NCBI GenBank assembly: GCA_029263215.1
Contig: JAJCXY010000030.1
Location: forward strand, 1-44,217
Reading direction: 5' to 3'
Length of the DNA: 44,217 nucleotides
From: Acidimicrobiales bacterium
GTDB lineage: Bacteria > Actinomycetota > Acidimicrobiia > Acidimicrobiales > Aldehydirespiratoraceae
Both the position numbers and the translations under genes were made by a program. The notes under the pieces were generated by a model. That model did not search any database. It was not told where the DNA came from and saw only the letters and a list, made by a program, of their open reading frames with translations. Positions 16,457 through 25,263 of the stretch are shown here, in pieces. Positions within the stretch are counted from its first letter, which is position 1; the number at the start of each line of letters is the position of its first letter.

Positions 16457-17596
16457 ATGAGTCGAATCGACGCCGCACCGCGCCTGCTGTTCGTCTCCTC
16501 CACCGTCACTGGAGGTTCGGGAAAAAGCCAGCGAGAACTGGCGCGCCATCTCAAGCACCGTGGAATGGAGGTGGAGTTTCTCGTCGACGACGGCCGGCGG
16601 GCCTCCGGGCTGCGTTGGATCTCAGAGCAGCTCCTCGATGCATCCGTGAGATTCGAGTCTTCGACTGTGGGTCCCTTGCTCGATCGAGCAAGGGGCCGGT
16701 TCGGTCGACGGGTCGAATCGTCGAACGAAGGGGGATTGACCCAACACTCAACGGTCGTCCCCGAAAATGCGATCGATGCCGTTCTCGACTCCGGGTTCGA
16801 TCTGGTGATCGGGTCGAGCATCTCCCGGCCAAGCTGGCAACGGGTGATGGCATCGTGTCGGACGAGAGGTATTCCGGCTGTGCTGTATCTGAGGGAGGAG
16901 ACAGCCGTCGCCCACCTCCGCGGGTCGGCACCCGACCTGGTCCTCGCCAACTCCAACTCCCTCGTGGCCGCGGCCTCGACCGAAGGCGTGCACGCGACCT
17001 ACATACCTTCAGTCGTCGAGGTGAAGACGCCTTCGGTCTCCACGAGAGAAGTCGCCTTACTGATCAACCCGATCGGGAGTCATGGCGTCGGCGTGGTTGA
17101 TGCCTTCGCGCTCAGCCGTCCGGATATCCCGCTGGTCCTTCAGGAGTCGTGGCAGCTGACTTCCGCCCAGCGGACAATCGTGAACGGGCTTGTCGATCGG
17201 CATCGCAGCGTGAGCTTCAGGCCTTGGGTCGACTCGAGCGAGCTGTTTCGTGATGCTCGGGTTCTGCTCGTGCCCCATCAGATCGACAATCGACCACGGG
17301 TGGTGCTCGAAGCACAGGCGAGCGGCGTGATCGTGTTCGCCAATGACCTGCCCGGTCTTCGTGAAGCGGCTGGCGACGCTCAGACCATGATCCCCATCGT
17401 CGCCGACGGCGCGGAATGGGCTGAAAAGGTGGGGCGGTACTGGGACGACCCCGAGGCCATGACCATCCTCGAGGCGGCTGGGCGTCTGCACGCGGCTCGT
17501 TCCGAAGTGCAGCCCGGTCAGGTCGTCGATGAATTCATCGCCGCACTGTCCCCCTTGCTGACTGGCATCGGATCATCGATAGGGGCTCGCGGATGA
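16457..17596 (+). CDS. Glycosyltransferase, GT-B fold, GT4-like
   Basis: A 379-residue protein with a GT-B layout. The N-terminal half starts LLFVSSTVTGGSGKSQRELARHL, where the glycine-rich loop faces the acceptor side. The C-terminal half includes SFRPWVDSSELFRDARVLLVPHQIDNRPRVVLEAQASGVIVFANDLPGLREAAGD, equivalent to the GT4 donor-binding E-x7-E region (RVVLEAQASG is the usual GPRVVLEA block). No signal or membrane helix is present, so it acts on the cytoplasmic face on lipid-linked glycan. Donor and linkage cannot be told from the sequence. ATG at 16457 directly abuts the methyltransferase stop, and the TGA overlaps the ABC transporter ATG, so translation is coupled on both sides. Confidence 0.85.
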   Translation: MSRIDAAPRLLFVSSTVTGGSGKSQRELARHLKHRGMEVEFLVDDGRRASGLRWISEQLLDASVRFESSTVGPLLDRARGRFGRRVESSNEGGLTQHSTVVPENAIDAVLDSGFDLVIGSSISRPSWQRVMASCRTRGIPAVLYLREETAVAHLRGSAPDLVLANSNSLVAAASTEGVHATYIPSVVEVKTPSVSTREVALLINPIGSHGVGVVDAFALSRPDIPLVLQESWQLTSAQRTIVNGLVDRHRSVSFRPWVDSSELFRDARVLLVPHQIDNRPRVVLEAQASGVIVFANDLPGLREAAGDAQTMIPIVADGAEWAEKVGRYWDDPEAMTILEAAGRLHAARSEVQPGQVVDEFIAALSPLLTGIGSSIGARG

Positions 17597-19392
17597 CCGG
17601 CGCGAAGCAGATCGGAGTTGTGGCCGTGCTCCGTCGACTGTTCCGGGGGCAGCGCCGACGGCTTGTCGCGCTTGTGGCACTGTCGTGTCTGGGGGGACTC
17701 GCCCAAGCGGGTGTGCTCGTCATACTCGCAAATGTCGGCGTGGGGATCGCCGCGGGCGAGGATTCGCTGCGTAGCTCGCTCGGGTTGTTGGGTTCGATGA
17801 CGGGGAGTGTGCCGCGCATGCTCGTTTTGGCAGCCTTGGTTCTCGTCGTCGTGGTGGTTGCCGACGTGGTCGGTGGTGTCATCTCGGCGCGGATGAGTGT
17901 GGATGTCCTCACCCGTGAGCGCTCCGCCACATACGACGCCTATGCGTGGACTTCTGCAGGGATGCAGGCGCGTGAGCGTGATGGGCATCTCCAGGAACTT
18001 CTGTCGAAGAATGCCGGCTGGAGTGGGACGGCGATGAACAGCGCCACGGCCGCGATCGTGGCGGGCTGCAACATCATGGTGCTCACTGTCTCGGCGGTGG
18101 TGGTGGAGCCGATCGTGGCAGTGGCCATGGCGGCGGCGGGCGGCTTGCTGGTCATCTTCGCCCGGCCACTCGGTAGCGCGGTGCGGCGTGAGACCAGGGT
18201 CGCTTCGAAGATGAATATCGATTTCGCGAATCTCATCTCACGAAACGTGAGCCTTTCCCATGACATCCGATATTTCGATGTGGGGGAGGTGACCACGCGC
18301 GAGGTCAACGAGGAGATCGGTCGACTTTCGGCCCAGTGGTTCCGGATACGCCTCCTGTCGCGGCTCGGACCAGCGCTGTTCCGTAGCTCGGCGCTGCTGC
18401 TCGTGATCGTCGCCATCGCTGGCGTTCACTACTCCGGTCAGACAGCACTGGCGACTCTCGGTGCGGTGGTCCTGATCTTCCTGAGGGCCCTCAGCTACGC
18501 GGGTGCGCTCCAGCGAGGCACCCAGGAGATCCATGGAGCCATGCCCTGGCTCGAGCAGCTGTGGCAGCGTCGATCCCAACTCGAGTCTCGGCGGATCGCC
18601 CAGGTCGAGGGGCAGGTCGGCCGCCTTGATCACATCCGATTCGCCAATGTGTCGTTCTCGTATGTGGTTGACGAGACCGCCACAGTCGATGCCAGGGGGG
18701 GATGTGAGCCCAGCGCGGTGGTCCTGGCCGGGGTCGAATTCGAGTTCCTGCGAGGAGAGACCATCGGCTTGGTGGGGCCATCAGGCGCAGGCAAGTCCAC
18801 CCTTGTGAAGCTCCTCCTGAGGCTGCATGCTCCCACTGCCGGCCGAATTCTCGTTGATGGCCGCGATGTGGAATCCAGCTCGCTTTCCGATTGGTATTCA
18901 AGAGTCGGTTACGTGCCCCAACACATCCACACCTTCAGCGGAAGCGTGGCCGACAACATTGCGTTCTTCCGACCGTGGGTGACCGAAGAGCAGATCGAAG
19001 AGGCTGCTCGTCGGGCGCATCTCCACGATGAGGTCCTGGCTCTGCCTCACGGGTACTCGACCAACGTCGGTGAACGTGACGGTCGCCTCTCCGGGGGACA
19101 GCGACAGCGTCTGGCCCTGGCCCGTGCTCTCGTCTCGAAGCCGGAGTTGCTCATCCTCGATGAGCCCACCAGCGCTCTCGACCTCCGCTCAGAGGAGAGC
19201 GTTCAGAATGCGATACACGATCTCGGCGAAGACACGACGTCGTTGATCGTTGCTCACCGGCTCTCGACGCTGTCGTCGTGCCAGCGGATCATGGTGCTGG
19301 AGGGCGGCGAACTGACTGCGTTCGACACGCCCGAGCGCGTCTGTGGGGCAAACGAGTTCTTCCGCGAGGCGACACGACTGGCACGCGCATGA
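17593..19392 (+). CDS. ABC exporter half-transporter with fused ATPase (PglK/MsbA-like)
   Basis: A 599-residue fused transporter. Residues about 1-320 carry six membrane helices of the type-1 exporter fold; residues about 345-599 are the ATPase with Walker A GPSGAGKST (about 397-405), a Q-loop YVPQ, the signature LSGGQRQRLALARAL, Walker B LLILDEPTSALD, and the switch AHRLST. Length and layout match lipid flippases such as MsbA and the lipid-linked oligosaccharide flippase PglK. With a PglC-like initiating enzyme in the locus, a flippase for a lipid-linked glycan is a good inference. It would function as a homodimer. The ATGA overlap with the previous gene and ATGATGA with the next place it in the middle of a coupled operon. 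Confidence 0.93.
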   Translation: MTGAKQIGVVAVLRRLFRGQRRRLVALVALSCLGGLAQAGVLVILANVGVGIAAGEDSLRSSLGLLGSMTGSVPRMLVLAALVLVVVVVADVVGGVISARMSVDVLTRERSATYDAYAWTSAGMQARERDGHLQELLSKNAGWSGTAMNSATAAIVAGCNIMVLTVSAVVVEPIVAVAMAAAGGLLVIFARPLGSAVRRETRVASKMNIDFANLISRNVSLSHDIRYFDVGEVTTREVNEEIGRLSAQWFRIRLLSRLGPALFRSSALLLVIVAIAGVHYSGQTALATLGAVVLIFLRALSYAGALQRGTQEIHGAMPWLEQLWQRRSQLESRRIAQVEGQVGRLDHIRFANVSFSYVVDETATVDARGGCEPSAVVLAGVEFEFLRGETIGLVGPSGAGKSTLVKLLLRLHAPTAGRILVDGRDVESSSLSDWYSRVGYVPQHIHTFSGSVADNIAFFRPWVTEEQIEEAARRAHLHDEVLALPHGYSTNVGERDGRLSGGQRQRLALARALVSKPELLILDEPTSALDLRSEESVQNAIHDLGEDTTSLIVAHRLSTLSSCQRIMVLEGGELTAFDTPERVCGANEFFREATRLARA

Positions 19393-20222
19393 TGAACGAC
19401 CCGATACCGGCATCGGTGATGGTGCTCACCCGCAACTCGGCCGCCACCCTCGAGGCCTGCCTCGACTCGGTGGCCGGCTTCGCCGAGGTTGTCGTCTGCG
19501 ACGGAAAATCAAGCGACTCGACCGTTGCGATCGCTCGCCGCAGCGGATGTGTCGTGATGGATCAAGATGCGGCGTTCACCGATGATGAAGGTCGGCTGAC
19601 CGACTACGCAGGAGCCCGCTTCCAAGCTGTCGAGGCAGCCACCGAGCCGTGGGTGTTTCATCTCGACGCGGATGAGGTCGCGACTCCGGAGCTTGTCGCT
19701 CAGATCCGCCGGGTGACGAGCCACAGTTCACCCGGTGGGCCAGCCGGGTATGTGGTGGGTGCCCGTCATCTCATCGACGGAACGATCATCCGCTCGGCGG
19801 CCAACTATCCGATGGAATTTCTGCGGCTGTTCCGATGCGACGCCGTGGTCGGTTACAAGGGCCCGATCAACGAGTCGCCCGAGTTTGCAGACAATGCTGA
19901 GATAGGCCGCCTCGACGAAGACTTTCTCATCCCCATGCCGGCTCTGCGCGCCGTTCTGCGCAAGTGGGCTCGCTATCAGAGGATCATCTTTCGCGATTCG
20001 GCCAGCCAGGGCGAGCCGATTCGATCGGTCGTGGACGCCCGATCGCGATGGCGAGTCACGCGGTGGCTCGCATGGCGGATCTGGAAGTCGCGCCGCTCGG
20101 AGCCAGGGCCTCACATGCCGCTGCGATATGAGTTCTCGCGGGTGGGGTTCCACGCAGCGAGCCTCGCGTCGGCCACGGCCGGAGCGCTGAGCGGACGCCT
20201 CCGACCGAGACGTGGTGCCTGA
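19389..20222 (+). CDS. Family 2 glycosyltransferase, WaaE/KdtX-like
   Basis: A 277-residue GT-A enzyme. SVMVLTRNSAATLEACLDSV (about 8-27), EVVVCDGKSSDSTVAIARRSG and WVFHLDADEVATPEL hold the nucleotide-binding strand and the DxD metal site (LDADE), in the order seen in WaaE/KdtX-type lipopolysaccharide core glucosyltransferases. The region YPMEFLRLFRCDAVVGYKGPINE matches the acceptor part of that group. A basic C-terminus (RLRPRRGA) may help membrane contact. The start was set at ATG 19389, which overlaps the ABC transporter stop (ATGATGA); ATG at 19392 is one codon later. The open frame before it is antisense-like and was not used. The 3' end overlaps the pyruvyltransferase start by about 11 nt. 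Confidence 0.88.
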   Translation: MMNDPIPASVMVLTRNSAATLEACLDSVAGFAEVVVCDGKSSDSTVAIARRSGCVVMDQDAAFTDDEGRLTDYAGARFQAVEAATEPWVFHLDADEVATPELVAQIRRVTSHSSPGGPAGYVVGARHLIDGTIIRSAANYPMEFLRLFRCDAVVGYKGPINESPEFADNAEIGRLDEDFLIPMPALRAVLRKWARYQRIIFRDSASQGEPIRSVVDARSRWRVTRWLAWRIWKSRRSEPGPHMPLRYEFSRVGFHAASLASATAGALSGRLRPRRGA

Positions 20223-21312
20223 CGTGAGACCGATCCGTTCCGTCCGATTTCGCGGTCGCCGCTACATCAACGCAATGCCGTACCTGTCCAGTGGTGGCGG
20301 AAGTGTGCGTTGCCTGGGCTGGCGAGGGCATCAGAACCTTGGTGACGAGGTGGTTTTCGAAGCGCTGGAGCGCCACTTCGCGCCTCATCGCCTGACGTGG
20401 CGCCCCGAAGAGATGCCCAAGCTCCTGCAACGGACCGCCGACAGAGTCGAACACCCACTCACCATTCTGGGTGGTGGCACCCTGATCGGTGGTCGGTATC
20501 TCGATGCTCTCCTCGCTCAGCCCGACCCTGAACGACGTGCTGTGTTCGGTGCCGGCGTGATCGATCCCGAGTTCCCCCACAGCTATCGCTCCGGCCGAGA
20601 AGCGCTGGATCGCTGGGTGAAGGGCTTGGCCGAGGTGGGATACATCGGTGTGCGGGGACCTCGGTCGAAGGCGATTCTGAGCCAGCGGGGGTTGGATGCT
20701 GAAGTTCTCGGCGACCCTGTTGCCGCCTTCGCGACCGATGACGGATTCTGGGCTCCGGGTCCAAACCGGACCGTGGGTATCAATGTCGGGCGATCGGCGG
20801 GCGGAGTGTGGGGTTCAGAGATCGAGATGCTCGCCGGGTTGGCCGCAGCCGTGAGGAAACTCACCGCGGCGGGTTGGAAGGTGGAGTACCACGTTGTGTA
20901 TCCGCCCGACCTCGAGGTTACGGAGCTGTTTGCTCGCGACACCAATACGGCCTCCTCTCCGATCCACACCTGTTACGACCGAGCCGAGCCCTTCATCGAC
21001 CGAACGCGGCACCTCACGGCCTTCTTGGGGCTAAAACTCCACGCGGTCGCGCTTGCCGTGTGTGCGGGCGTGCCGGCTGCGTCGATCGAGTATCACCCGA
21101 AATGCCGTGACTTCATGGGCTCGCTCGAACTCGACCACCTGGCGATCAACAGCGCCGACCTCGACCCAGACAGTGTGGTCGAGATCGTTACCCAACTCGA
21201 GGCCGACGGCTCCGCTATTTCTGCTCACGGCCTTGCTCGACTGCGAGAGCAGCGGGCCCGTCAGCAAGAGGTCGCCCGCAACTTGATGAAGCGGTTCGAG
21301 CTGGTGGCCTGA
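20212..21312 (+). CDS. Polysaccharide pyruvyl transferase family protein
   Basis: A 366-residue protein of the PF04230 family. Visible hallmarks are GHQNLGDEVVFEAL (39-52), the LTILGGGTLIGGRYLDAL strand-loop (83-100), VFGAGV, GYIGVRGPRSKAIL, VGINVG, and the C-terminal TAFLGLKLHAVALAVCAGVPAASIEYHPKCRDFM (about 269-302) with the conserved Lys-His. These enzymes use phosphoenolpyruvate to put a pyruvyl ketal or a related group on sugars, adding negative charge. Start candidates are GTG at 20212, 20215 and 20224; the first two overlap the preceding stop. It ends the methyltransferase-to-pyruvyltransferase operon, 13 nt before the convergent glycosyltransferase gene. Confidence 0.9.
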   Translation: MVPDVRPIRSVRFRGRRYINAMPYLSSGGGSVRCLGWRGHQNLGDEVVFEALERHFAPHRLTWRPEEMPKLLQRTADRVEHPLTILGGGTLIGGRYLDALLAQPDPERRAVFGAGVIDPEFPHSYRSGREALDRWVKGLAEVGYIGVRGPRSKAILSQRGLDAEVLGDPVAAFATDDGFWAPGPNRTVGINVGRSAGGVWGSEIEMLAGLAAAVRKLTAAGWKVEYHVVYPPDLEVTELFARDTNTASSPIHTCYDRAEPFIDRTRHLTAFLGLKLHAVALAVCAGVPAASIEYHPKCRDFMGSLELDHLAINSADLDPDSVVEIVTQLEADGSAISAHGLARLREQRARQQEVARNLMKRFELVA

Positions 21313-21325
21313 GAAAATCTCCGAG

Positions 21326-22270
21326 TCAGGTGCGCTGTCGACGGGCGCGTATCACCGCGAGCGATCCCTGCACTCGTCCGACCAGCTGGCCGGAGACGTA
21401 GACCCAACGAGCCCGGCCCGCCCGGGAACGAAGGATCGGTAGCGATCGAAGTAGCCAGAACCAGCGACGAGCCGACCGGGTGGCACCGGGAACCTTCACC
21501 CCATCTCGGCGGAGTCGGTCCAGCAGGATCGGGTGGGCGGCACCAAACCGTCGACTCTGGGAGAAGACTCCGCCAAGCGTGGATCGGTAGCGATAGTGAA
21601 CCACGCAAAGGGGGTCGAAGTGGAGCCCTATTCCGGCCTTCCAGAGCCTCAGCGACAGCTCTGTGTCCTGGCCGATAAGGAAGCTCTCATCGAACCCTCC
21701 GACGTGTTCGAGCGGGGAGCGGTGGACGGCGAGGTTGCACGAACTCGCCACCGGAAAGATGTCTTCGAAATAGGTGATGCCTGTAGTGAGAGAACGGCCG
21801 CGTGAGCCGGCGAGCCAGCTCGGGTTGAGTAGTTCGAGCTCGAGGGGGCCCGAGACCAGGCGGTGTTCGCCAAGCCCGGCGCACACCGCCCCCAACCATG
21901 ATGGCCCCACGACATCGTCAGCATCACAGAACGCGATCCACGGGGAGGTGGTGGCCGCCACTCCGAGGTTGCGGGCGTAACCCGCCCCGATCCCAGCGCC
22001 GGCATCGACCATGCGCAGGTGGCTGCAATGCTGGCGGTACCCCTCGATGAGAGGAGTCAGGGAGTCGGTGGAGCCGTTGTCGACCACCACGATCTCATGG
22101 TCCACCGGGCATGCCTGATCCAGAAGCGCGTCCAGCTGAGCGCCGAGCGTGTCGGCGGCATTGTGCGTCGCGATGATCACCGAGAGCTGAGGCCGGGCGG
22201 GATGGTGGTCGGCGGTGGAGGGCACGAGCGGTATTCTCGCGACCGCTCGACCGCTCAGAGGGGATGGCAT
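21326..22270 (-). CDS. Family 2 glycosyltransferase (paralogue A)
   Basis: A 314-residue GT-A enzyme: LSVIIATHNAADTLGAQLDA, EIVVVDNGSTDSLTPLIEGY, AGYARNLGVAATTSPWIAFCDADDVVGPSW with the DxD (CDADD), and a C-terminal VHYRYRSTLGGVFSQSRRFGA. It is clearly paralogous to the next gene on the other strand (see findings). ATG at 22270 overlaps the start of that gene (ATGGCAT reads as ATG on both strands). GTG at 22225, directly before the conserved core, is an equally plausible start and would leave 38 bp between the starts. It would add a sugar on the cytoplasmic side; donor is unknown. Confidence 0.87.
   Translation of the reverse strand: MPSPLSGRAVARIPLVPSTADHHPARPQLSVIIATHNAADTLGAQLDALLDQACPVDHEIVVVDNGSTDSLTPLIEGYRQHCSHLRMVDAGAGIGAGYARNLGVAATTSPWIAFCDADDVVGPSWLGAVCAGLGEHRLVSGPLELELLNPSWLAGSRGRSLTTGITYFEDIFPVASSCNLAVHRSPLEHVGGFDESFLIGQDTELSLRLWKAGIGLHFDPLCVVHYRYRSTLGGVFSQSRRFGAAHPILLDRLRRDGVKVPGATRSARRWFWLLRSLPILRSRAGRARWVYVSGQLVGRVQGSLAVIRARRQRT
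22232..22237 (+). promoter_or_regulatory. Candidate -10 box TATTCT for glycosyltransferase paralogue B
   Basis: TATTCT at 22232-22237 fits TANNNT and would start a transcript about 20 nt before ATG 22264, which is preceded by GAGGGG. The box lies inside the N-terminal codons of the opposite gene if that gene starts at 22270, which argues for its later GTG at 22225. Confidence 0.35.
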
Positions 22271-23133
22271 CTGTGGATCTATCGGTGGTAATCCCGTGTC
22301 ACGATGTCGAGGCGACCCTCTCCGACCAGTTGGAAGCACTCAGCGAGCAGCAGACCGCCCTCGAATGGGAGGTGGTGGTCGTCGACAATCGGTCCACCGA
22401 CGACACTCGGTCGATCGCCCTCGCCTTCACCGAACGGTTCACGAACTTCAAGGTTGTCGAAGCATCCGAGCGAGCCGGGATCAGCTATGCCCGCAATGTG
22501 GGAGTGACGGCGTCGTCGGGCCGGTTCCTGTTGTTCTGCGACGGGGATGACATCGTCGCGCCGGGCTGGATCGAGGCTCTGGCAGAGGGCCTCGACACCA
22601 ACCCCATCGTCACCGGACGCGTCGAACTCGAACGCCTCAACCCACCATGGCTGGCCCAGAGCCGGGGGTTCGGCTCGTCGCGGGAAGGTCCTCCCCGTTT
22701 CATGGGTACCTTCGCCTATGCCTCGGGCGGCAATCAAGGCATGCACCGAGACCTCTACGACCGGGTGGGGCCTTTCGCGGAGATTGTGTCGGGGTCTGAA
22801 GACATGGAGTACTCCCTGCGGTGCCTCATGGAGGGTGTGGAGGTCGAGGAAGCGGCCGAGGCGGTAGTGCATTATCGATACCGCGCCCGACCGGGCGAAT
22901 TGTTCCGCCAGGGCCGGACCTATGGTGGCTGTCGACCCCTCATCGCTCGCATGATGATCGACGCTGGTCGCCAACGACCTCCCAGATTCAGTGGGTGGCG
23001 AAGCTGGGCCTGGCTCGTGGTGCATCTACCGTCGCTCGCGCGCCGGCCCGGCCGAGCGAACTGGCTGTGGGTCGCAGGCAATCGCTTCGGTCAGCTGGAG
23101 GGATCGATCCGCTACCGGGTACTACTGGTCTGA
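22264..23133 (+). CDS. Family 2 glycosyltransferase (paralogue B)
   Basis: A 289-residue GT-A enzyme: LSVVIPCHDVEATLSDQLEA (6-25), EVVVVDNRSTDDT, ISYARNVGVTASSGRFLLFCDGDDIVAPGW with the acidic metal motif CDGDD, SGSEDMEYSLRC with the ED-type catalytic base, and VVHYRYRARPGELFRQGRTYGG. It aligns along its whole length with the divergent gene at 21326-22270, sharing ELERLNPPWLAQSRG against ELELLNPSWLAGSRG. ATG at 22264 is used. Its TGA abuts the stop of the convergent GT4 gene (TGATCA), leaving no room for a terminator. It probably acts on the same glycan with a different donor or linkage. Confidence 0.87.
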   Translation: MASVDLSVVIPCHDVEATLSDQLEALSEQQTALEWEVVVVDNRSTDDTRSIALAFTERFTNFKVVEASERAGISYARNVGVTASSGRFLLFCDGDDIVAPGWIEALAEGLDTNPIVTGRVELERLNPPWLAQSRGFGSSREGPPRFMGTFAYASGGNQGMHRDLYDRVGPFAEIVSGSEDMEYSLRCLMEGVEVEEAAEAVVHYRYRARPGELFRQGRTYGGCRPLIARMMIDAGRQRPPRFSGWRSWAWLVVHLPSLARRPGRANWLWVAGNRFGQLEGSIRYRVLLV

Positions 23134-24234
23134 TCAGGCGAGAATCGAATTGTATAGGCGCGTGAGAAGCTCGCCGATTGCAGTCGGTGAGCGTTGGCTC
23201 GCGACGGCTTCGGTGGCATCGGTGAGTTCTTGCCGGCGTTCGTCGTTGCCGAGCAACTCCTCGATTGCTGCGGCGATCGAAGATGCATCGCCCGCCGATA
23301 CCACCACTCCAGTGCGGTCCTCACGAACAGTGTCGCCGAGCGCCCCGACATCGGTGACCACGACCGGGACGCCATGACTGTAGGCGTCGTGAAGTACTCC
23401 ACTCTGGGATTCGAACGCGGTGTAGGGCATCACGACGAGGTCGGCCCGCTCGAACATGGCCGCCTTGTCTATCTCGGGAACCATGCCGATCCTGGCCGAG
23501 ACGTTCTGATGAGACGTCGCCGATGCTTGGACTGCTACTTGAAGGTGGTGTTCGCCGCGGCCTGCGATCTCCCATTCGATGTCGGGGGACGATTGCTCGA
23601 TCGCATCGAGCAGGATGGGCAACCCCTTGTTGTTTCGGAAGGTCCCGAAGAACAAGACACGGCGACCCGAGTGCTTTGTCGGAGTGGTGCTCGGCCGGGG
23701 CCGGACGAGATGAGGAATCACCTCGACGCGTTCGGGGTCGACGTCGAAGGCGTCGAAGAGACGTTCTCGTAGCATCTGGTGGTGAACGATGAGAGTGGCG
23801 TCGCTCTCATAGATCCGGGCCAACATCATGCGTTCGAGGCGCGTGGGCAGTCGCTGGTTGTGAGGTGTCACATCGTGGACGTTGACCACTGTGTGGTGCC
23901 GCCGGGCCAGGCGAGGGAGAGATGCGGCATCGGCGAAGCGGTTGAGGAACCACACATGGGTGATGTCGGGTGATGAGCGAATGATCGCTCGCCGAGATGA
24001 TGTTCTGGCGGCGTAGGTGGCGACACGGTCGGCGGCCCAACGCGGCGACCATGTGGCGAGTTCTCGAACCTCTCTGAGATCGGGCCGGATTTCGAGACGG
24101 TCGCCCAAGACCGCATCCGGAGCCCCTGGGCGGTCGAGGGTTTGCACGACGAGATCGAAGCCGGGCCCGGCGAGCGTATTAACCAGGCTCAGATCGCCTT
24201 CTCTCAGGAATGGCCAGTACCAGTAGATCCGCAT
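23134..24234 (-). CDS. GT4-like glycosyltransferase
   Basis: A 366-residue GT-B enzyme beginning MRIYWYWPFLREGDLSL. The acceptor half includes VWFLNRFADAASLPRLARRHHTVVNVHDVTPHNQ; the donor half includes RRVLFFGTFRNNKGLPILLDAI, PDIEWEIAGRGEHH, MVPEIDKAAMFERADLVVMPYTAFESQSGVLHDAYSHGVPVVVTDVGALGDTV, the E-x7-type donor region of GT4 with Gln-Ser-Gly in place of the more common Glu-Gly. A cytoplasmic, membrane-associated role on a lipid-linked glycan fits. The ATG at 24234 shares its A with the upstream TGA (TGATG), so it is coupled to the GNAT gene. An upstream open extension is Arg/Pro/Ser-rich and lies antisense-like over the GNAT gene, so I excluded it. Confidence 0.87.
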   Translation of the reverse strand: MRIYWYWPFLREGDLSLVNTLAGPGFDLVVQTLDRPGAPDAVLGDRLEIRPDLREVRELATWSPRWAADRVATYAARTSSRRAIIRSSPDITHVWFLNRFADAASLPRLARRHHTVVNVHDVTPHNQRLPTRLERMMLARIYESDATLIVHHQMLRERLFDAFDVDPERVEVIPHLVRPRPSTTPTKHSGRRVLFFGTFRNNKGLPILLDAIEQSSPDIEWEIAGRGEHHLQVAVQASATSHQNVSARIGMVPEIDKAAMFERADLVVMPYTAFESQSGVLHDAYSHGVPVVVTDVGALGDTVREDRTGVVVSAGDASSIAAAIEELLGNDERRQELTDATEAVASQRSPTAIGELLTRLYNSILA

Positions 24235-25190
24235 CAGAACAGCTCGATATCGCCCAGCGAGAAGCGGAAATCGGCGGCGGTGGGTGCCTTCTCGGCGAGG
24301 GCACGAAGGGTGAGGTGGGGGCCCAACCCTGGTGCGGGTAGGAGCGGGGGAGCGGGATGGGGAGGATGGGCGAGGGTGAGCACATGGTCGACGCCGGTGA
24401 GGCCACGAATGGTCTTGATGAGGGCGCGTGTGGTGGCCGCGTCGGGGCCGAAGACGTCGGCCAACACTGCTTCGGTGGCGACACCGCGCCGCCTCACCCG
24501 CACGACGGCGGCTCCGTGGTCGGAGCGAATGACGCGGTAGTGCAGTGGTTCGAAGCCGTACCGCCATCTGAGATGGTCGCCGGTGGCATGGGTGCGCAGG
24601 CCCGAATCGTGCCCGGTGGCGGGAAGCAGTTCGACCAATTCATCCGCCACCGAATCGATGGGATCGCCAGCCGCGATCGGAATACTCCACTTGTCGGCGG
24701 CGCATCGGGCCCGGGCCAGCCGAAGCACGCTTCGGGCCGATCCCAGCGAGAACCTCGTGGCGACGCGGCCGGCATCGACCCAGCCCATACGTAGATAGCC
24801 GGGGCGGCTCTTGTCGTTGGGTGTGTTGAAGATGAAATGGACACCCTCATCGGTGAGTTGCTCCACCGCGGTGGTGGTGAGGGAACGAAAGATGCCGCGC
24901 CGGTGATGGTCGGGATGGGTGGCAGTGTCGACGGCGCGAACCGCAACCGCTTCGTGGCCACCGTCTCTGGTGAACCGCCACCTCAGCATGGTGCGGAACC
25001 CGATTACCCGATCGGCATCGAGTGCGACCCACATTGGCGACGGGCCGGCGGGGTTTTCGATGTGCTTCCAGCGAAAGAACGCGTGGTTGGGATGGGCGGG
25101 GTCCCAGCCGAGTGCGGCGGTGGCCACGTCGAGAATCGCGGGGAGGTCTTGGGGCTGAGCGCGCCGTAGCTCGGGAGGTGGCCGGTCCAC
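24234..25190 (-). CDS. GNAT-family N-acetyltransferase
   Basis: A 318-residue acetyltransferase. Residues about 8-140 show the GNAT core: LRRAQPQDLPAILDVATAALGW, MWVALDADRVIGFRTML, and the acetyl-CoA loop RAVDTATHPDHHRRGIFRSLTTTAVEQL (about 85-112), where RRGIFR replaces the classical Q/RxxGxG/A, followed by IFNTPNDKSRPGYLRMGW. The second half (about 150-318) is a less conserved lobe, as in Eis- or FemAB-like two-lobe enzymes common in actinobacterial glycan loci. It may acetylate an amino sugar. GTG at 25190 is set by a TAGTCT -10 box six nt upstream. It leads a two-gene operon with the GT4-like gene and is divergent from the deacetylase gene. Confidence 0.85.
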   Translation of the reverse strand: MDRPPPELRRAQPQDLPAILDVATAALGWDPAHPNHAFFRWKHIENPAGPSPMWVALDADRVIGFRTMLRWRFTRDGGHEAVAVRAVDTATHPDHHRRGIFRSLTTTAVEQLTDEGVHFIFNTPNDKSRPGYLRMGWVDAGRVATRFSLGSARSVLRLARARCAADKWSIPIAAGDPIDSVADELVELLPATGHDSGLRTHATGDHLRWRYGFEPLHYRVIRSDHGAAVVRVRRRGVATEAVLADVFGPDAATTRALIKTIRGLTGVDHVLTLAHPPHPAPPLLPAPGLGPHLTLRALAEKAPTAADFRFSLGDIELF

Positions 25191-25202
25191 GTGGGGAGAC
25201 TA
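25191..25202 (-). promoter_or_regulatory. Leaderless-type promoter -10 (TAGTCT, 6 nt before GTG)
   Basis: On the minus strand TAGTCT (25202-25197) is followed by CCCCAC and GTG at 25190. No Shine-Dalgarno sequence is present, matching other first genes in this window. Confidence 0.5.
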
Positions 25203-25263
25203 GGGCCGCCCTGGTCGGTGCACAGGGACCTCACGAGCTGCTACTCGGTGCCGATGAACAGCC

